A DNA stretch of 64,000 nt from an uncultured Flavobacteriales bacterium (GCA_913020435.1 CAJVZZ010000015.1:18205-82204), one strand, 5' to 3'. Numbered from the stretch's first letter, positions 34,586 through 44,880 are shown. Notes: generated by a model from the letters alone, not told the origin. Numbers and translations: made by a program.

Positions 34586-37297
34586 ATGGATAAATATTCT
34601 TACGTAGGTAATGGCGATGTAAACGCCCTAGAAGACCTATACAATCAATACCGAAACGATCCAGAATCAGTTGATTTTGGTTGGAAAAAATTTTTTGAAG
34701 GATTTGAGTTTTCGAAAACAACTTTCGACTCAGGTGGTGGAATCCCAGAGAATGTTCAAAAAGAATTTAAAGTACTACAGCTTATAAATGATTACCGTTC
34801 AAGGGGACATTTGTTCACTAAAACGAATCCAGTAAGAACTAGAAGGCAGTATAAGCCTACTTTAGAGATTGAGCATTATGGCTTTGGTCCAACAGACTTA
34901 GATACTGTTTTTGATGCAGCTACCGAATTAGGATTACCACCTTCTAAGCTAAGCGTTATAGTCGATCATTTGATGGCTACTTATTGCGCTTCTATAGGGG
35001 TGGAGTATATGTACATTCGTAATCCGAAGGTTGTAAATTGGATCAAAGAAAAAATTGAACCAAACAAAAACACACCGAATTTTTCGAATGACGAAAAGAT
35101 GGAAATCCTTACAAAACTCAATGAGGCTGTGGGTTTTGAAACTTTTTTGCACAAAAAATTTGTAGGTCAAAAGCGATTTTCGCTAGAAGGTGGAGAGTCG
35201 TTAATTCCAGCGCTAAATGCTTTGGTTGAGCATGGTGCTGAAATAGGAATAGAAGAATTTATTATTGGAATGGCGCATCGTGGAAGACTCAATGTGTTGA
35301 CCAATATTTTCAATAAATCGTATGCCGATATTTTCACCGAGTTTGATGGTAAAGAATACGAAGACAATTTGTTTGATGGTGATGTAAAGTACCATCTAGG
35401 GTATTCCTGTGATATTGAGACTGATAGAGGTAAAAAAGTGCTCATGACGCTCTCCCCAAATCCTTCTCATTTAGAAGCAGTTGCGCCAGTTGTTGCTGGA
35501 ATTGCTCGGGCAAAAATTGATGATTATTTGATTGAAGAGTCAAAGATTTGTCCAGTTATCATACATGGTGATGCTTCCATTGCGGGACAAGGAGTTGTTT
35601 ACGAGTTAGCTCAAATGGCGGGTCTTGATGGATATAGAACTGGAGGAACGGTTCATATTGTAGTAAATAATCAAATAGGGTTTACCACAAACTATATTGA
35701 TGCCAGAACGAGTACCTACTGTACGGACATTGCAAAAGTTACTTTGTCTCCGGTTTTCCATGTGAATGGAGATGATGTTGAAGCGGTAGTGCACACCATT
35801 AAACTGGCAACAGAATATCGCCAGAAGTTCAAAAAAGATATTTTTATCGATTTATTGTGCTATCGTAAGTATGGACACAATGAAGGCGATGAACCGCGTT
35901 TCACACAACCACTGCTTTACAAAGCGATTGCCACACACCCTAATCCAAGAGACATTTATTTGGAAAGTTTAATGGCTGAAGGAGTGCTTGGAGAAGATGC
36001 TCAAAAGAATTTGGAAGCTGAGTTCAAGGTTATGCTTGAAATCGATCTTACAAGATCAAAAAAGAAAAAATTAGCTGTAATTACAAGTTTCTTAGAAAAG
36101 AATTGGGAAAACATTAGAGAATCAACGAGAGAAGATTTTAGAAAGTCTCCCATAACTGCGGTAACCAAGGCAAAGTTTAAGGCTATTGGTGAAAAAATAA
36201 CCGAATTGCCTACGGATCTGAATTTCTTCAAAAAAGTACAGCGACTTATGGGTGACCGTAGGAAAATGTTGGAAGAAGGAACTAAGTTAGACTGGGCGAT
36301 GGGTGAGCTTATGGCTTATGCAACTTTATTGGACGAAGGCTTTAGTGTAAGAATTAGTGGTCAAGATGTTGAACGAGGAACTTTCTCTCATCGTCATGCG
36401 GTCCTGAAAGTAGAAGATTCTGAACAAGAGTATATTCCTTTAAAATCGACTGAAAATGAAGGCGCAGATTTTAGCATTTACAACAGTTCTTTATCTGAGT
36501 ATGCTGTGCTTGGTTTTGAATACGGTTATGCTATGGCAATGCCTAACACGTTACCGATTTGGGAAGCTCAATTTGGAGATTTTTTTAACGGTGCTCAAAT
36601 AATTATTGATCAGTTTTTATCTGCTGCAGAAGACAAGTGGAAAGTAATGAATGGTCTGGTTATCTTATTGCCACACGGTTATGAGGGTCAAGGTGCTGAG
36701 CATTCTTCGGCTCGAATGGAACGTTGGTTGCAAGCAAACGCAGAGGATAATTTCCAAGTTGCAAATGCCACTACACCTGCAAACTATTTCCATTTATTAA
36801 GAAGACAATTACATCGTCCAATTCGTAAACCATTAGTTGTTTTTACTCCTAAGAGTTTGTTGAGGTATCCTAAATGCGTTTCTTCTATTGAAGATTTTAC
36901 AACAGGTGGATTTCAAGAAGTAATTGATGATCCTTTGGTGAAAGATAAATCGAAAGTGGAGAAAATTATGTTCTGTACCGGTAAGGTTTATTATGATGTA
37001 ATCGAAGAACGTGAAAAGCGTGGAAACGATAACATCGCATTTGTAAGAATGGAGCAATTATATCCAGTGCCTTACGAACAAATGGATAAGGTGATTGCTG
37101 GTTATAAAAATGTGAAGCAGAAATATTGGTTGCAAGAAGAACCAGAAAATATGGGCGCATGGTCTCATATTTTAAGACGTTTCCCAAAAGGCGATTTAGA
37201 TTTGATAAGTAGAAAAAGTTCTGCTGCACCTGCAACGGGCTCTAGCAAAAGACATATTGCAAGGGTGGCTATGTTGATGGATGAAATTTTTAGTTAA
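34586..37297 (+). CDS. sucA: 2-oxoglutarate dehydrogenase E1 component SucA
   Basis: The 903-residue thiamine diphosphate enzyme decarboxylates 2-oxoglutarate for the TCA cycle. It has the E1o N-terminal segment (GDVNALEDLYNQYRNDP), the active-site segment GMAHRGRLNVL (about residues 229-239), the TPP/Mg segment GDASIAGQGVVYE (about 329-341), YGHNEGDEPRFTQP (about 430) and the C-terminal transketolase-like domain with EAQFGDF. The length is normal. It is 22 bases upstream of sucB, its E2 partner; the E3 dihydrolipoamide dehydrogenase is not in the window and is presumably shared with pyruvate dehydrogenase. Confidence 0.95.
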   Translation: MDKYSYVGNGDVNALEDLYNQYRNDPESVDFGWKKFFEGFEFSKTTFDSGGGIPENVQKEFKVLQLINDYRSRGHLFTKTNPVRTRRQYKPTLEIEHYGFGPTDLDTVFDAATELGLPPSKLSVIVDHLMATYCASIGVEYMYIRNPKVVNWIKEKIEPNKNTPNFSNDEKMEILTKLNEAVGFETFLHKKFVGQKRFSLEGGESLIPALNALVEHGAEIGIEEFIIGMAHRGRLNVLTNIFNKSYADIFTEFDGKEYEDNLFDGDVKYHLGYSCDIETDRGKKVLMTLSPNPSHLEAVAPVVAGIARAKIDDYLIEESKICPVIIHGDASIAGQGVVYELAQMAGLDGYRTGGTVHIVVNNQIGFTTNYIDARTSTYCTDIAKVTLSPVFHVNGDDVEAVVHTIKLATEYRQKFKKDIFIDLLCYRKYGHNEGDEPRFTQPLLYKAIATHPNPRDIYLESLMAEGVLGEDAQKNLEAEFKVMLEIDLTRSKKKKLAVITSFLEKNWENIRESTREDFRKSPITAVTKAKFKAIGEKITELPTDLNFFKKVQRLMGDRRKMLEEGTKLDWAMGELMAYATLLDEGFSVRISGQDVERGTFSHRHAVLKVEDSEQEYIPLKSTENEGADFSIYNSSLSEYAVLGFEYGYAMAMPNTLPIWEAQFGDFFNGAQIIIDQFLSAAEDKWKVMNGLVILLPHGYEGQGAEHSSARMERWLQANAEDNFQVANATTPANYFHLLRRQLHRPIRKPLVVFTPKSLLRYPKCVSSIEDFTTGGFQEVIDDPLVKDKSKVEKIMFCTGKVYYDVIEEREKRGNDNIAFVRMEQLYPVPYEQMDKVIAGYKNVKQKYWLQEEPENMGAWSHILRRFPKGDLDLISRKSSAAPATGSSKRHIARVAMLMDEIFS

Positions 37298-37319
37298 TAC
37301 TTAGAATAAAGAAAATATA

Positions 37320-38561
37320 ATGGTAAAAGAAATGAAAATCCCTTCTCCTGGGGAATCAATTACCGAAGTAGAAATTGCTTCTTGGATGGTGGAAGACGGC
37401 GAATATGTTGAAGTAGATCAACCTATTGCCGAAATCGATTCTGATAAAGCTACGCTTGAGTTAAACGCGGAATTTGCTGGAACGATTAAACTTATTGCCG
37501 AAGAAGGTGATGCAGTGGCTGTGGGCAGTGTTGTTTGTTCAATAGACACGAGTGCTGAAGCACCCGAAAAAGCGCCAGTAGTTGCTGCTGAAGCACCTAA
37601 GGCACCAGTCCAGAAGGAAGTGCCTAAAGCTGTCGAAAAAGAGGCTGCTGTTGAAGATATAGCTAACGTTAAAGCAACTCCATTGGCGAAGGGAATGATG
37701 AAAGGCAATAACGTCAAATCATCATCTGTTAGCGGAAGTGGAGCAAACGGAAGAATAACCCGGAGCGATGTTGAGGCGTACATTGCAGGTGGAGTAGATG
37801 TTTCTGAGGTAATGCAAGGCTGGGGAGGAACTCGTGGTTCTGAGCGTAAGAAAATGTCCATGCTTCGAAGAAAAGTTGCACAGCGATTAGTCGCTGTTAA
37901 ACAAGAAACGGCAATGCTAACTACGTTCAACGAGATTGACATGAGCTTTGTAATGGATTTGCGTAAGAAATACAAAGAAGCATTTAGAGAAAAGCACGGT
38001 GTGAATTTAGGATTCATGTCATTCTTTACAAAAGCTTGTACTGAAGCACTAAGATTATATCCAGCTGTAAATGGAATGATCGATGGCGATAATATGATCT
38101 TTCATGATTATGCTGATGTTGGTATTGCAGTAAGTTCTCCAAAAGGACTTATGGTACCAGTTGTGCGCAATGCAGAGCAAATGTCACTGGCCGAAATCGA
38201 AGGAGATATCAAACGTCTAGCGATAAAAGCGAGAGACGGTAAATTGAGTATTGACGAAATGACTGGAGGTACATTTACCATAACTAATGGTGGCGTATTT
38301 GGGTCTATGCTAAGCACTCCGATTATCAATCCTCCACAATCTGCAATTTTAGGCATGCACAATATTGTTGAGCGTCCAATTGCTGTAAATGGAGCGGTAG
38401 TTATTCGTCCGATTATGTACATAGCATTGTCTTACGATCACCGAATTATCGACGGTAAAGAATCGGTTTCTTTCTTGTATAAAGTGAAAGAAATGATTGA
38501 AAACCCAATGAAATTAATGTTTGGTGCCAAGGAACCTGAAGAGGTATTGTTGGGATTGTAA
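37320..38561 (+). CDS. sucB: Dihydrolipoyllysine-residue succinyltransferase SucB (E2)
   Basis: The 413-residue protein has an N-terminal lipoyl domain with Lys43 in [11 protein letters not shown], an Ala/Pro/Glu-rich linker (about 85-115), a peripheral subunit-binding domain (about 118-155; ATPLAKGMM and [12 protein letters not shown]) and the catalytic acyltransferase core ending in [11 protein letters not shown] with His374 and Asp378. It transfers succinyl from lipoamide to CoA as the core of the 2-oxoglutarate dehydrogenase complex. Lipoylation would depend on LipB encoded in this window plus LipA. A strong terminator follows, closing the sucAB operon. Confidence 0.95.
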   Translation: MVKEMKIPSPGESITEVEIASWMVEDGEYVEVDQPIAEIDSDKATLELNAEFAGTIKLIAEEGDAVAVGSVVCSIDTSAEAPEKAPVVAAEAPKAPVQKEVPKAVEKEAAVEDIANVKATPLAKGMMKGNNVKSSSVSGSGANGRITRSDVEAYIAGGVDVSEVMQGWGGTRGSERKKMSMLRRKVAQRLVAVKQETAMLTTFNEIDMSFVMDLRKKYKEAFREKHGVNLGFMSFFTKACTEALRLYPAVNGMIDGDNMIFHDYADVGIAVSSPKGLMVPVVRNAEQMSLAEIEGDIKRLAIKARDGKLSIDEMTGGTFTITNGGVFGSMLSTPIINPPQSAILGMHNIVERPIAVNGAVVIRPIMYIALSYDHRIIDGKESVSFLYKVKEMIENPMKLMFGAKEPEEVLLGL

Positions 38562-38587
38562 ACCGATTTTAAATATTGAAAATAAGA

Positions 38588-38612
38588 AAGCCGCTTTTAA
38601 GCGGCTTTTTTT
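38588..38612 (+). terminator. Rho-independent terminator after sucB, probably bidirectional
   Basis: AAGCCGCTT and AAGCGGCTT form a 9-bp stem with a TT loop, followed by a run of T. It lies between convergent sucB and DUF1232 genes. Confidence 0.85.
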
Positions 38613-38630
38613 GTGCGTAGTTTTTTAATT

Positions 38631-39002
38631 CTACTTTATTGGGTCAATCTTTTTTGGAAACCAACTGCGTAACTTGTCATTTGCCTTTCTTATGTGTTCT
38701 TCTTTGATTTGTTTTCTGATACTCGAGTAAACTAACATTACCACACCAAAATCATCAGCATAACCAACAAGCGGAGTAATATCGGGGATGGCATCTATTA
38801 GAGAAATAAAATACCCAAGGGCCGCATAAATTTTCAATTTATCAGCTTTAGCAGTCTCGGAGTCGGCAGCAACATAATAGAGTTGTAAGGCATGGACTAT
38901 AATATCTTCTCCCGCCTTTAAACCATAATTTTTGACTTTGTCCCAAAATGAATCTTCCGAATATTCTTCCTCGTAATCTTTGTTTTCAATTTTGTCTGTC
39001 AT
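38631..39002 (-). CDS. DUF1232 (YkvA-like) small membrane-associated protein
   Basis: The 123-residue protein carries the DUF1232 pattern, a helical hairpin with the motif SLIDAIPDITPLVGYADD (about residues 70-87), which corresponds to the P-D-x-x-P-x-x-G-x-x-D-D signature. The N-terminus is very acidic and the C-terminal helix is basic (IRKQIKEEHIRKANDKLRSWF). The role of this family is unknown. It is a single gene convergent with sucB and separated from lptB by 141 bases. Confidence 0.8.
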   Translation of the reverse strand: MTDKIENKDYEEEYSEDSFWDKVKNYGLKAGEDIIVHALQLYYVAADSETAKADKLKIYAALGYFISLIDAIPDITPLVGYADDFGVVMLVYSSIRKQIKEEHIRKANDKLRSWFPKKIDPIK

Positions 39003-39143
39003 ACTTTAATATTTGAAGTCTAATTTCGCTCTATATTGTAAGGTAAGTGCAACTATTGCTAAGGGAATAATGCCAATAGAGCAAATGCAATGAATGTATC
39101 ACAAAACGATAGAGTTAAGAATATTAGAATTTTGTACCCAACC

Positions 39144-39875
39144 CTAAACCTTCTTCTTCAATTCGAAATTTTGACCTAAATAAACACGTTTCACCTGCTC
39201 ATCTGAGGCAAGTTCCTCTGCTGTTCCTGCTTTTAGAATATCCCCTTCAAAAAGCAGATAAGCACGATCGGTAATCGAAAGCGTTTCTTGTACGTTATGG
39301 TCAGTAATCAGAATTCCAATATTCTTGTCTCGAAGTTTGTAAATAATGGTTTGAATATCCTCCACCGCAATAGGGTCAACACCTGCAAAAGGTTCATCCA
39401 GCAAAATAAATTTTGGATCTACTGCCAGTGCTCTTGCAATTTCGGTACGTCGTCGTTCGCCACCAGAAAGTAAATCGCCGCGATTTTTCCGTACATGACC
39501 TAGGCTAAATTCATCGATCAGTGAATCTAGTTTTATCTTTTGTTCTTTTTTGGAAAGGTTGGTCATTTGTAAAACGGCAAGTATGTTATCCTCAACGCTC
39601 AATTTTCGAAATACGCTAGCTTCTTGAGGTAAATAGCCAATTCCTTTTTGGGCACGTTTGTACATGGCCAGGGACGTAATGTCTTCGTCATCTAAATAAA
39701 TAGTTCCCGCATTTGGTTTTACAAGTCCAACAATCATATAGAAGGAAGTTGTTTTTCCGGCACCATTTGGTCCTAATAAACCAACGATTTCGCCTTGAGA
39801 AACCTCAATACTTACTCCTTTAACAACCGTTCGGCTTTTGTACTTTTTTATTAGATTATCGGCTCTTAGCTTCAT
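39144..39875 (-). CDS. lptB: LPS export ABC transporter ATP-binding protein LptB
   Basis: The 243-residue ATPase has Walker A GPNGAGKT (residues 35-42), Q-loop [13 protein letters not shown] (about 80-92), signature LSGGE (136-140), Walker B FILLDEP (Asp160/Glu161 region) and the switch His in [11 protein letters not shown]. The sequence [13 protein letters not shown] is a specific mark of LptB. It powers LptB2FGC extraction of LPS from the inner membrane. It follows DUF5686 by 9 bases and forms an operon with tatC upstream. LptF/G are not in the window. Confidence 0.93.
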   Translation of the reverse strand: MKLRADNLIKKYKSRTVVKGVSIEVSQGEIVGLLGPNGAGKTTSFYMIVGLVKPNAGTIYLDDEDITSLAMYKRAQKGIGYLPQEASVFRKLSVEDNILAVLQMTNLSKKEQKIKLDSLIDEFSLGHVRKNRGDLLSGGERRRTEIARALAVDPKFILLDEPFAGVDPIAVEDIQTIIYKLRDKNIGILITDHNVQETLSITDRAYLLFEGDILKAGTAEELASDEQVKRVYLGQNFELKKKV

Positions 39876-39884
39876 GGAACAAAC

Positions 39885-42365
39885 TTAGAATGTAAATTGT
39901 AAAGAAAGCGAAGCTCCGAAATTTCGGGCAGCACTTTGCGATTTATCCTTGTTTAAATTGGTTAAACGATACATAAAATCAACTCGAAGGACTTTAAAAA
40001 TGTTTTCTATGCCCATTCCAGACTCAAAGTAAGGCTTTGGAAGCGCGGTTAGTGAATTTGGAAATTCCATTACATTCTGGTTTTCGGGTCGTAAAGAGCC
40101 AGCAACACCTTTTAACCAGACTAATTCACGCCACTGCAATCGACGCATGAGCGGAATTTTATTTAGGAATAACCCATTGAAGTGGTGGGTGATTATTCCT
40201 TGGATATATTCATCCGATGCATACTCTAAAAAGTTCATGAGATTAAATGCCAAAGGATCGTAGAAGAAGGTTTCGTTACCATTGTGTAGCTCCAAAATAG
40301 GGAAAGGAACTTGTCCCCAAATTTTTCCATAACCGGCATGGTAGACACTGTATCCTAGTGGATTTATAAAGATTTTATCTTGTATGGATAAATAGATTTT
40401 CTGGTATTCATATTGACTTCCAAATGCTCCTTTAATCCCAAAAGTTGCTCTCAAATTAATAATCGGATACATGGAGCTGAGCGAATAACGATCGAATGCG
40501 CCCAGCACATATTTTTCACGCAAGGCAAAGTGTGTGTTGATTTTTATTTCCGATATTTTGAGTCGATTTAATTCATTGTCTCCTGTTGTATCAGGGTCTA
40601 TGTCAAAAGTTAAAGAGGGAGTAACCGATCGCAATTGTCGGTGATCAAAAATTAATTCATTAGAAAGCGCCTCGGAATACCAATGCTCAAACCCGACTTT
40701 GAATTGTTCGATACCATTCAATCGATTTGCCGGTCTAGCTCTAAAAAACGATGCAAGAATATTGTCTTGTTGGTCATTATTCTCACTAGTGCCCATTTGC
40801 ATTATGTCATTCCTGTAATCGAGATGGAGCATGGTCCACGTTTTCCTGTTTAGAAAAATATCAGTGCCCAGCCCATATTTAAATTGGTTGTCTCGTGTAC
40901 CGTATGCTAAGTATCCACGCAGTCTAATTTGTTCAGTGAATCCATTTAAGGTGCGAACACCCATTTTGAAACGGTGCCCCTCAACTGGGTTGTAACTGTA
41001 AACATTGAAATAAGGGCCCAGTTCAATTTTCTCAAACTCTTTGAACCCTGTGGTAACGATCTTTATTACGTCCACATAGGTTTTAAAAGCCGGAACAGAC
41101 TTTAGGGTATCTACCATATGGTACACAGCAATCTCATTGGCCGAAAGTTCTTCGTGTCTAGTGGAGTCCCAATAAACATCTGTTTTTTTATCTGCGTCGT
41201 CAGCTACAGAGATATTTGTTCCATCAGCATAGAACTCATTATCGCGGGGTTTATTGACAACAAAATCTTTATAGGTGGACGTTTTTCTACCATAGAAACC
41301 AATTGTTTTTTCAGCCAAATTGAAATCCACCAACAAAAAATCTTTCGTTAGCATCCAAACTTCTCGTTCAACCTGATTGTAATCTTGTTCGATTTTAAGT
41401 TCGCGCACAAAGTTGATATTTGCGTTTTTACTAATGGTTGCTTCAACTCTTTTTACGGCGTAAGTTGTATCCGCAATCCATAGATGGCCACTGAAGTTGA
41501 GCTCATATTCACGACGCGGAATATATTTGATTTTATAGCATTTATGGTTATCGATATCCATACTGTCCAATAAATAGTAATGGTAGGAAATGGATCCTAA
41601 GTTTGCAATCGGTGACACAAAACTCTTGTTGAAGATCATTATGTAATTGTCGTAGATATTTATATTTTGATACATATCACCCAAAAACTGTTGTAAGCTC
41701 TCATTCTCTAACCCCGATATCTTAGTTGCTTTAATTATTTCTTTTTTTCGTTTTGGAATTCTAGTGAAATAATAATTGGACATCGATTCGGTCATTAAAA
41801 TCGGTAGATATGGGCTATTGTCTGTAGTATCTAAATAGTCGAAAATGAATTTAAAAGGTTTCCATGCTTTACGATTTTTAAAATCTTCGTCAATGTTGTT
41901 CAAGTCAAACTCTACCTTGTTATACACCTCATACTCATAGGCATCCAGTTTTTTTCGATCGTTTATTTTTTTATTAGCGACCACTTTTTCCATAAGAGCT
42001 ACAGCAGGATCTACATACTGTTTATCTGCGATAACGACTACTTCAGACAATTCTTGAGCGCCAGATTGCATTGCGAAGTTTAAGGTTTGGTTTTCGTCTT
42101 TCTCTACTTTCAAAGACATTAACTTGTATCCCACAAAAGATGCAGATAGAGAGTCCGTTGCGTAGTAAGTTTCTAAAGAAAAGTTTCCATCTAAATCGGT
42201 GGTGGTTCCAATTTTAGAGTTTTTGAACGCGACATTTACAAAAGGGAGCGACTCCTTAGTTTCAGTGTCAAATACTTTACCCTTGATAATGGTTTTTTGG
42301 CTAAACAGAGATGTACCAAAACCTACAATGAACAAGGTTAATAATAGACGTTTTAATTTACTCAA
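39885..42365 (-). CDS. DUF5686/carboxypeptidase-regulatory-domain outer-membrane protein
   Basis: The 826-residue product has a signal peptide (about residues 1-22), a carboxypeptidase-regulatory-like plug domain (about 25-105; GKVFDTETKESLPFVNVAF, GTTTDLDGNFSLETY) and a long C-terminal region rich in alternating strands, with the last residues LSLQFTF forming a terminal barrel strand. This layout fits DUF5686, an outer-membrane family restricted to Bacteroidota, probably a transport or surface-export barrel. Function is unknown. It sits 12 bases after tatC and 9 bases before lptB, so all three are probably co-transcribed. Confidence 0.8.
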   Translation of the reverse strand: MSKLKRLLLTLFIVGFGTSLFSQKTIIKGKVFDTETKESLPFVNVAFKNSKIGTTTDLDGNFSLETYYATDSLSASFVGYKLMSLKVEKDENQTLNFAMQSGAQELSEVVVIADKQYVDPAVALMEKVVANKKINDRKKLDAYEYEVYNKVEFDLNNIDEDFKNRKAWKPFKFIFDYLDTTDNSPYLPILMTESMSNYYFTRIPKRKKEIIKATKISGLENESLQQFLGDMYQNINIYDNYIMIFNKSFVSPIANLGSISYHYYLLDSMDIDNHKCYKIKYIPRREYELNFSGHLWIADTTYAVKRVEATISKNANINFVRELKIEQDYNQVEREVWMLTKDFLLVDFNLAEKTIGFYGRKTSTYKDFVVNKPRDNEFYADGTNISVADDADKKTDVYWDSTRHEELSANEIAVYHMVDTLKSVPAFKTYVDVIKIVTTGFKEFEKIELGPYFNVYSYNPVEGHRFKMGVRTLNGFTEQIRLRGYLAYGTRDNQFKYGLGTDIFLNRKTWTMLHLDYRNDIMQMGTSENNDQQDNILASFFRARPANRLNGIEQFKVGFEHWYSEALSNELIFDHRQLRSVTPSLTFDIDPDTTGDNELNRLKISEIKINTHFALREKYVLGAFDRYSLSSMYPIINLRATFGIKGAFGSQYEYQKIYLSIQDKIFINPLGYSVYHAGYGKIWGQVPFPILELHNGNETFFYDPLAFNLMNFLEYASDEYIQGIITHHFNGLFLNKIPLMRRLQWRELVWLKGVAGSLRPENQNVMEFPNSLTALPKPYFESGMGIENIFKVLRVDFMYRLTNLNKDKSQSAARNFGASLSLQFTF

Positions 42366-42377
42366 AAGGTGCGTGTG

Positions 42378-43235
42378 TTACAATGCTTTTTTCAATGCTT
42401 TTTTCTCGATTCGAGCAGAGATAAAAATACTGATTTCGTAGAGTACTATTAACGGAAGAGTAACTAAAAATTGGCTAAAAACATCTGGGGGAGTTATGAT
42501 TGCCGAAAGTACCAATGCACCAACGAATGCATGTTTTCTAAATTTCCTAAGAATAAGCGGCGAAAGAATTCCTAGCTTAGTAAGTACCAACACTACAACA
42601 GGCAATTGGAAAACGAATCCGCAAGCTAAAACCACAGTGGTAACAGTACTAATGTAGGTGCCGAGAGTAGGCATGTTTTGAACAGACTCACTTACCGAAT
42701 AGGTCAAGAAAAAATTGACCGAAAGCGGGCTTATTACGAAATAACCGAACAAGACTCCAATAAAAAATAAAAGAGAAACCGTAAAAACAGCACCACGTAC
42801 ATTGTTTCGTTCACCATCTTTTAACCCTGGAGAAACAAACCTCCAGATCTCCCAAAAAACATATGGAAAGGCTACAATGAGTCCCACTACTATACTGGTC
42901 ATAATATGAGAGGTAAACTGGCCAGCCATATTTATATTCTGCAATTGAGGCATGTTTTGCCCAATACAAAGTGTATCAGCACCAAAAATTGATGGTATCA
43001 GTTCATTCAGTTTTAAGGATACCCTGCAAAGCAAGCGAAAGGTTAAAAAATCGCTATTTTTTGGCCCTAGAATAATTCCGTCAAAAACAAACTTTTTGTT
43101 GATGAAAGCAATTACACCCAGAGATATAATGGCAATAGCGGAACGCATAATATGCCAGCGTAACTCTTCCAAATGGTCAAGAAAAGACATCTCTTCTTTT
43201 GGTATCTCGATGTTTTCTGATCTTTCTTCTGTCAT
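42378..43235 (-). CDS. tatC: Sec-independent protein translocase subunit TatC
   Basis: The 285-residue membrane protein has the TatC opening MSFLDHLEELRWHIMRS (about residues 17-33), six predicted membrane helices, and FAFPYVFWEIWRFVSPGL-type segment (IVAFPYVFWEIWRFVSPGL, about 120-138) with the conserved Phe/Glu/Trp/Pro positions. It recognises twin-arginine signals for export of folded proteins. An insert of roughly 45 residues in the first periplasmic loop (about 48-92) with Cys pairs is typical of Bacteroidota TatC. TatA/B are not in the window. A -7-like TATATTTG (minus strand, 43252-43259) lies 16 bases upstream. Confidence 0.93.
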   Translation of the reverse strand: MTEERSENIEIPKEEMSFLDHLEELRWHIMRSAIAIISLGVIAFINKKFVFDGIILGPKNSDFLTFRLLCRVSLKLNELIPSIFGADTLCIGQNMPQLQNINMAGQFTSHIMTSIVVGLIVAFPYVFWEIWRFVSPGLKDGERNNVRGAVFTVSLLFFIGVLFGYFVISPLSVNFFLTYSVSESVQNMPTLGTYISTVTTVVLACGFVFQLPVVVLVLTKLGILSPLILRKFRKHAFVGALVLSAIITPPDVFSQFLVTLPLIVLYEISIFISARIEKKALKKAL

Positions 43236-43251
43236 GTCTTTTGCAATGCAG

Positions 43252-43259
43252 CAAATATA
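43252..43259 (-). promoter_or_regulatory. Candidate -7 box of the tatC-DUF5686-lptB operon
   Basis: Minus strand TATATTTG matches TAnnTTTG exactly, 16 bases before the tatC ATG. No clear -33 box. Confidence 0.35.
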
Positions 43260-43371
43260 GACGTTTGAGTACCTAGGAACTTGAAGATTTAGGGAGATAT
43301 TGTTTTATCTAATCAAAAAAAACTGTTAATGAAATAGCTTGACTTACAAGTTGTTATACTTTTACATTTCT

Positions 43372-43791
43372 ATGAAAATGATTAAGGAACTAGTTATGGC
43401 GTTTTTGTTTGTTGGGTTGCTTTCTTGCTCAACACAAAATGCATCGGTTGATCCAGCTGAAATCAATGACAACGAAGTTCATTTAGAGTTGGTTATTAAG
43501 AGTAATTATTTTTTTAATCAAGAGGAGAATAAGCCTTTTATCGAAGGAGTAGATTTAGTGCAGCACTATGACACTAAGTTGTTGGTTAAGGTAGATGTTA
43601 ATCAGGTAGATTTAGAAACCGTAAAAAGAATTTTGAACTCAAAAGGATTTAAGGTTTTAAAGCAATATAAAAAAGAGTCTACGAATTCTAAACAATCACT
43701 TGCTAAACAACGCGATGTGGGAGGTAGAATTGAAATTCCGGAAATTACTTTTCCAAATATTTTTAAGGCACTTGTAGTGTTTTATAGATAG
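43372..43791 (+). CDS. Small lipoprotein of unknown function
   Basis: The 139-residue product begins with a lipoprotein signal with lipobox GLLSC (Cys19), followed by a mature part of about 120 residues with no recognised domain. It contains the alternating hydrophobic segment TKLLVKVDVNQVDLETVKRIL and a basic stretch (KKESTNSKQSLAKQRD). The ATG at 43372 was chosen because it begins on the signal; another frame start upstream (43339) adds unrelated residues. It lies between divergent tatC and the ctaA gene, 51 bases before ctaA. I do not recognise a family. Confidence 0.6.
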   Translation: MKMIKELVMAFLFVGLLSCSTQNASVDPAEINDNEVHLELVIKSNYFFNQEENKPFIEGVDLVQHYDTKLLVKVDVNQVDLETVKRILNSKGFKVLKQYKKESTNSKQSLAKQRDVGGRIEIPEITFPNIFKALVVFYR

Positions 43792-43820
43792 AATTACACA
43801 TCACATCAACCTTCCCGAAT

Positions 43821-43828
43821 TAGCTTTG
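43821..43828 (+). promoter_or_regulatory. Candidate -7 box of ctaA
   Basis: TAGCTTTG matches TAnnTTTG exactly, 14 bases before the ctaA ATG. No clear -33 box. Confidence 0.35.
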
Positions 43829-43842
43829 TTTTTTAAGTAAGT

Positions 43843-44880
43843 ATGAATAGTTCAAGAAAGAAATGGTTAGTTGGTTGGCTTCTTCTAGGGGCACTTATGG
43901 TATTTGCAATGGTAGTTGTTGGCGGAATAACGCGGTTAACCAACAGCGGACTAAGTATGGTGGATTGGCACTTAATTGTAGGAGCAGTTCCCCCAACAAC
44001 TGATGTTGAATGGCAAACAACCTTTGAAGACTATCAAAGTTCTCCTGAATTCAAGGAATTAAACTCTGATTACAGCTTAGAGGATTTTAAGTCCATCTTC
44101 TGGTGGGAGTTTATTCACCGATTACTAGGCCGAGTTTTGGGTGTTGTATTTCTAATCCCATTCATTTTCTTTTTGATAAAAGGATGGTTATCTAAAAAAT
44201 TGACCTTACAGCTACTCTTGGTTTTTGGACTTGGAGCATTTCAAGCTTTCTTAGGGTGGTTTATGGTGAAAAGTGGTCTGGTAAACGAACCTAGGGTTAG
44301 TCATTATAGGCTAGCAGCACATCTAGTAACGGCCTTTATTACGTGTATGGTTATCTTTTGGATTTGCCTCAGTTTGTGGAAAGATGTTGGCGAAAAAATA
44401 AAAATGAACTCTTTTGGTAAACTTGTAGTTTGGTTTATCGTGGTCGTATTAATTCAAATAGTATACGGTGCTTTTGTGGCAGGAACACATGCTGGTTCTG
44501 TTCACAATACGTGGCCACTTATGGACGGGCAGTTAATAGCGGATTCAGTTTGGGCTATTGACCCCGTGTATTTAAACTTTTTGGAAGGAAAGTCGGGTAT
44601 TCAATTTATTCACAGAACATTAGGAATCGCAGTTCTTATTATGGCTGGCGTTATTTATTATCAAGGAATTAAGCAGTCCTTCTTAAAGGAACAGATTCAA
44701 GCTATTCGATGGGTGCTTATTTGCGTGCTGTTTCAGGTTGTTCTAGGCATTTTTACTTTATTATTTCATGTTCCAATTGTTCTTGGAATTCTGCATCAAG
44801 CAGGCGCGTTAATTGTTTTGGCAGTATGTGTATACCTTATGCACACTACGATTTACCCTGCCATTCCAAAGTCTCAATGA
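43843..44880 (+). CDS. ctaA: Heme A synthase CtaA/COX15
   Basis: The 345-residue membrane protein has about eight helices and the COX15 marks: VVVGGITRLTNSGLSMVDWHLIVGAVPP near the start, FWWEFIHRLLGRVLG with the heme-ligand His (near residue 91), a second His in SGLVNEPRVSHYRLAAHL, and a third in FIHRTLGI and LFHVPIVLGILHQAG. It oxidises heme O to heme A for aa3-type cytochrome oxidase. The 3' end overlaps the convergent gldD gene by 35 bases. The COX15-type (no extra Cys pair) form is usual in this phylum. The presence of the enzyme implies an aa3 oxidase elsewhere in the genome. Confidence 0.93.
   Translation: MNSSRKKWLVGWLLLGALMVFAMVVVGGITRLTNSGLSMVDWHLIVGAVPPTTDVEWQTTFEDYQSSPEFKELNSDYSLEDFKSIFWWEFIHRLLGRVLGVVFLIPFIFFLIKGWLSKKLTLQLLLVFGLGAFQAFLGWFMVKSGLVNEPRVSHYRLAAHLVTAFITCMVIFWICLSLWKDVGEKIKMNSFGKLVVWFIVVVLIQIVYGAFVAGTHAGSVHNTWPLMDGQLIADSVWAIDPVYLNFLEGKSGIQFIHRTLGIAVLIMAGVIYYQGIKQSFLKEQIQAIRWVLICVLFQVVLGIFTLLFHVPIVLGILHQAGALIVLAVCVYLMHTTIYPAIPKSQ

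Noticed and set aside
37418..38017. A 199-codon open frame antisense to sucB
   Set aside because: It lies wholly opposite the well-supported sucB gene; its Ala/Ser/Thr-rich translation reflects the Ala/Glu/Pro codons of the sucB linker and has no recognisable domain.
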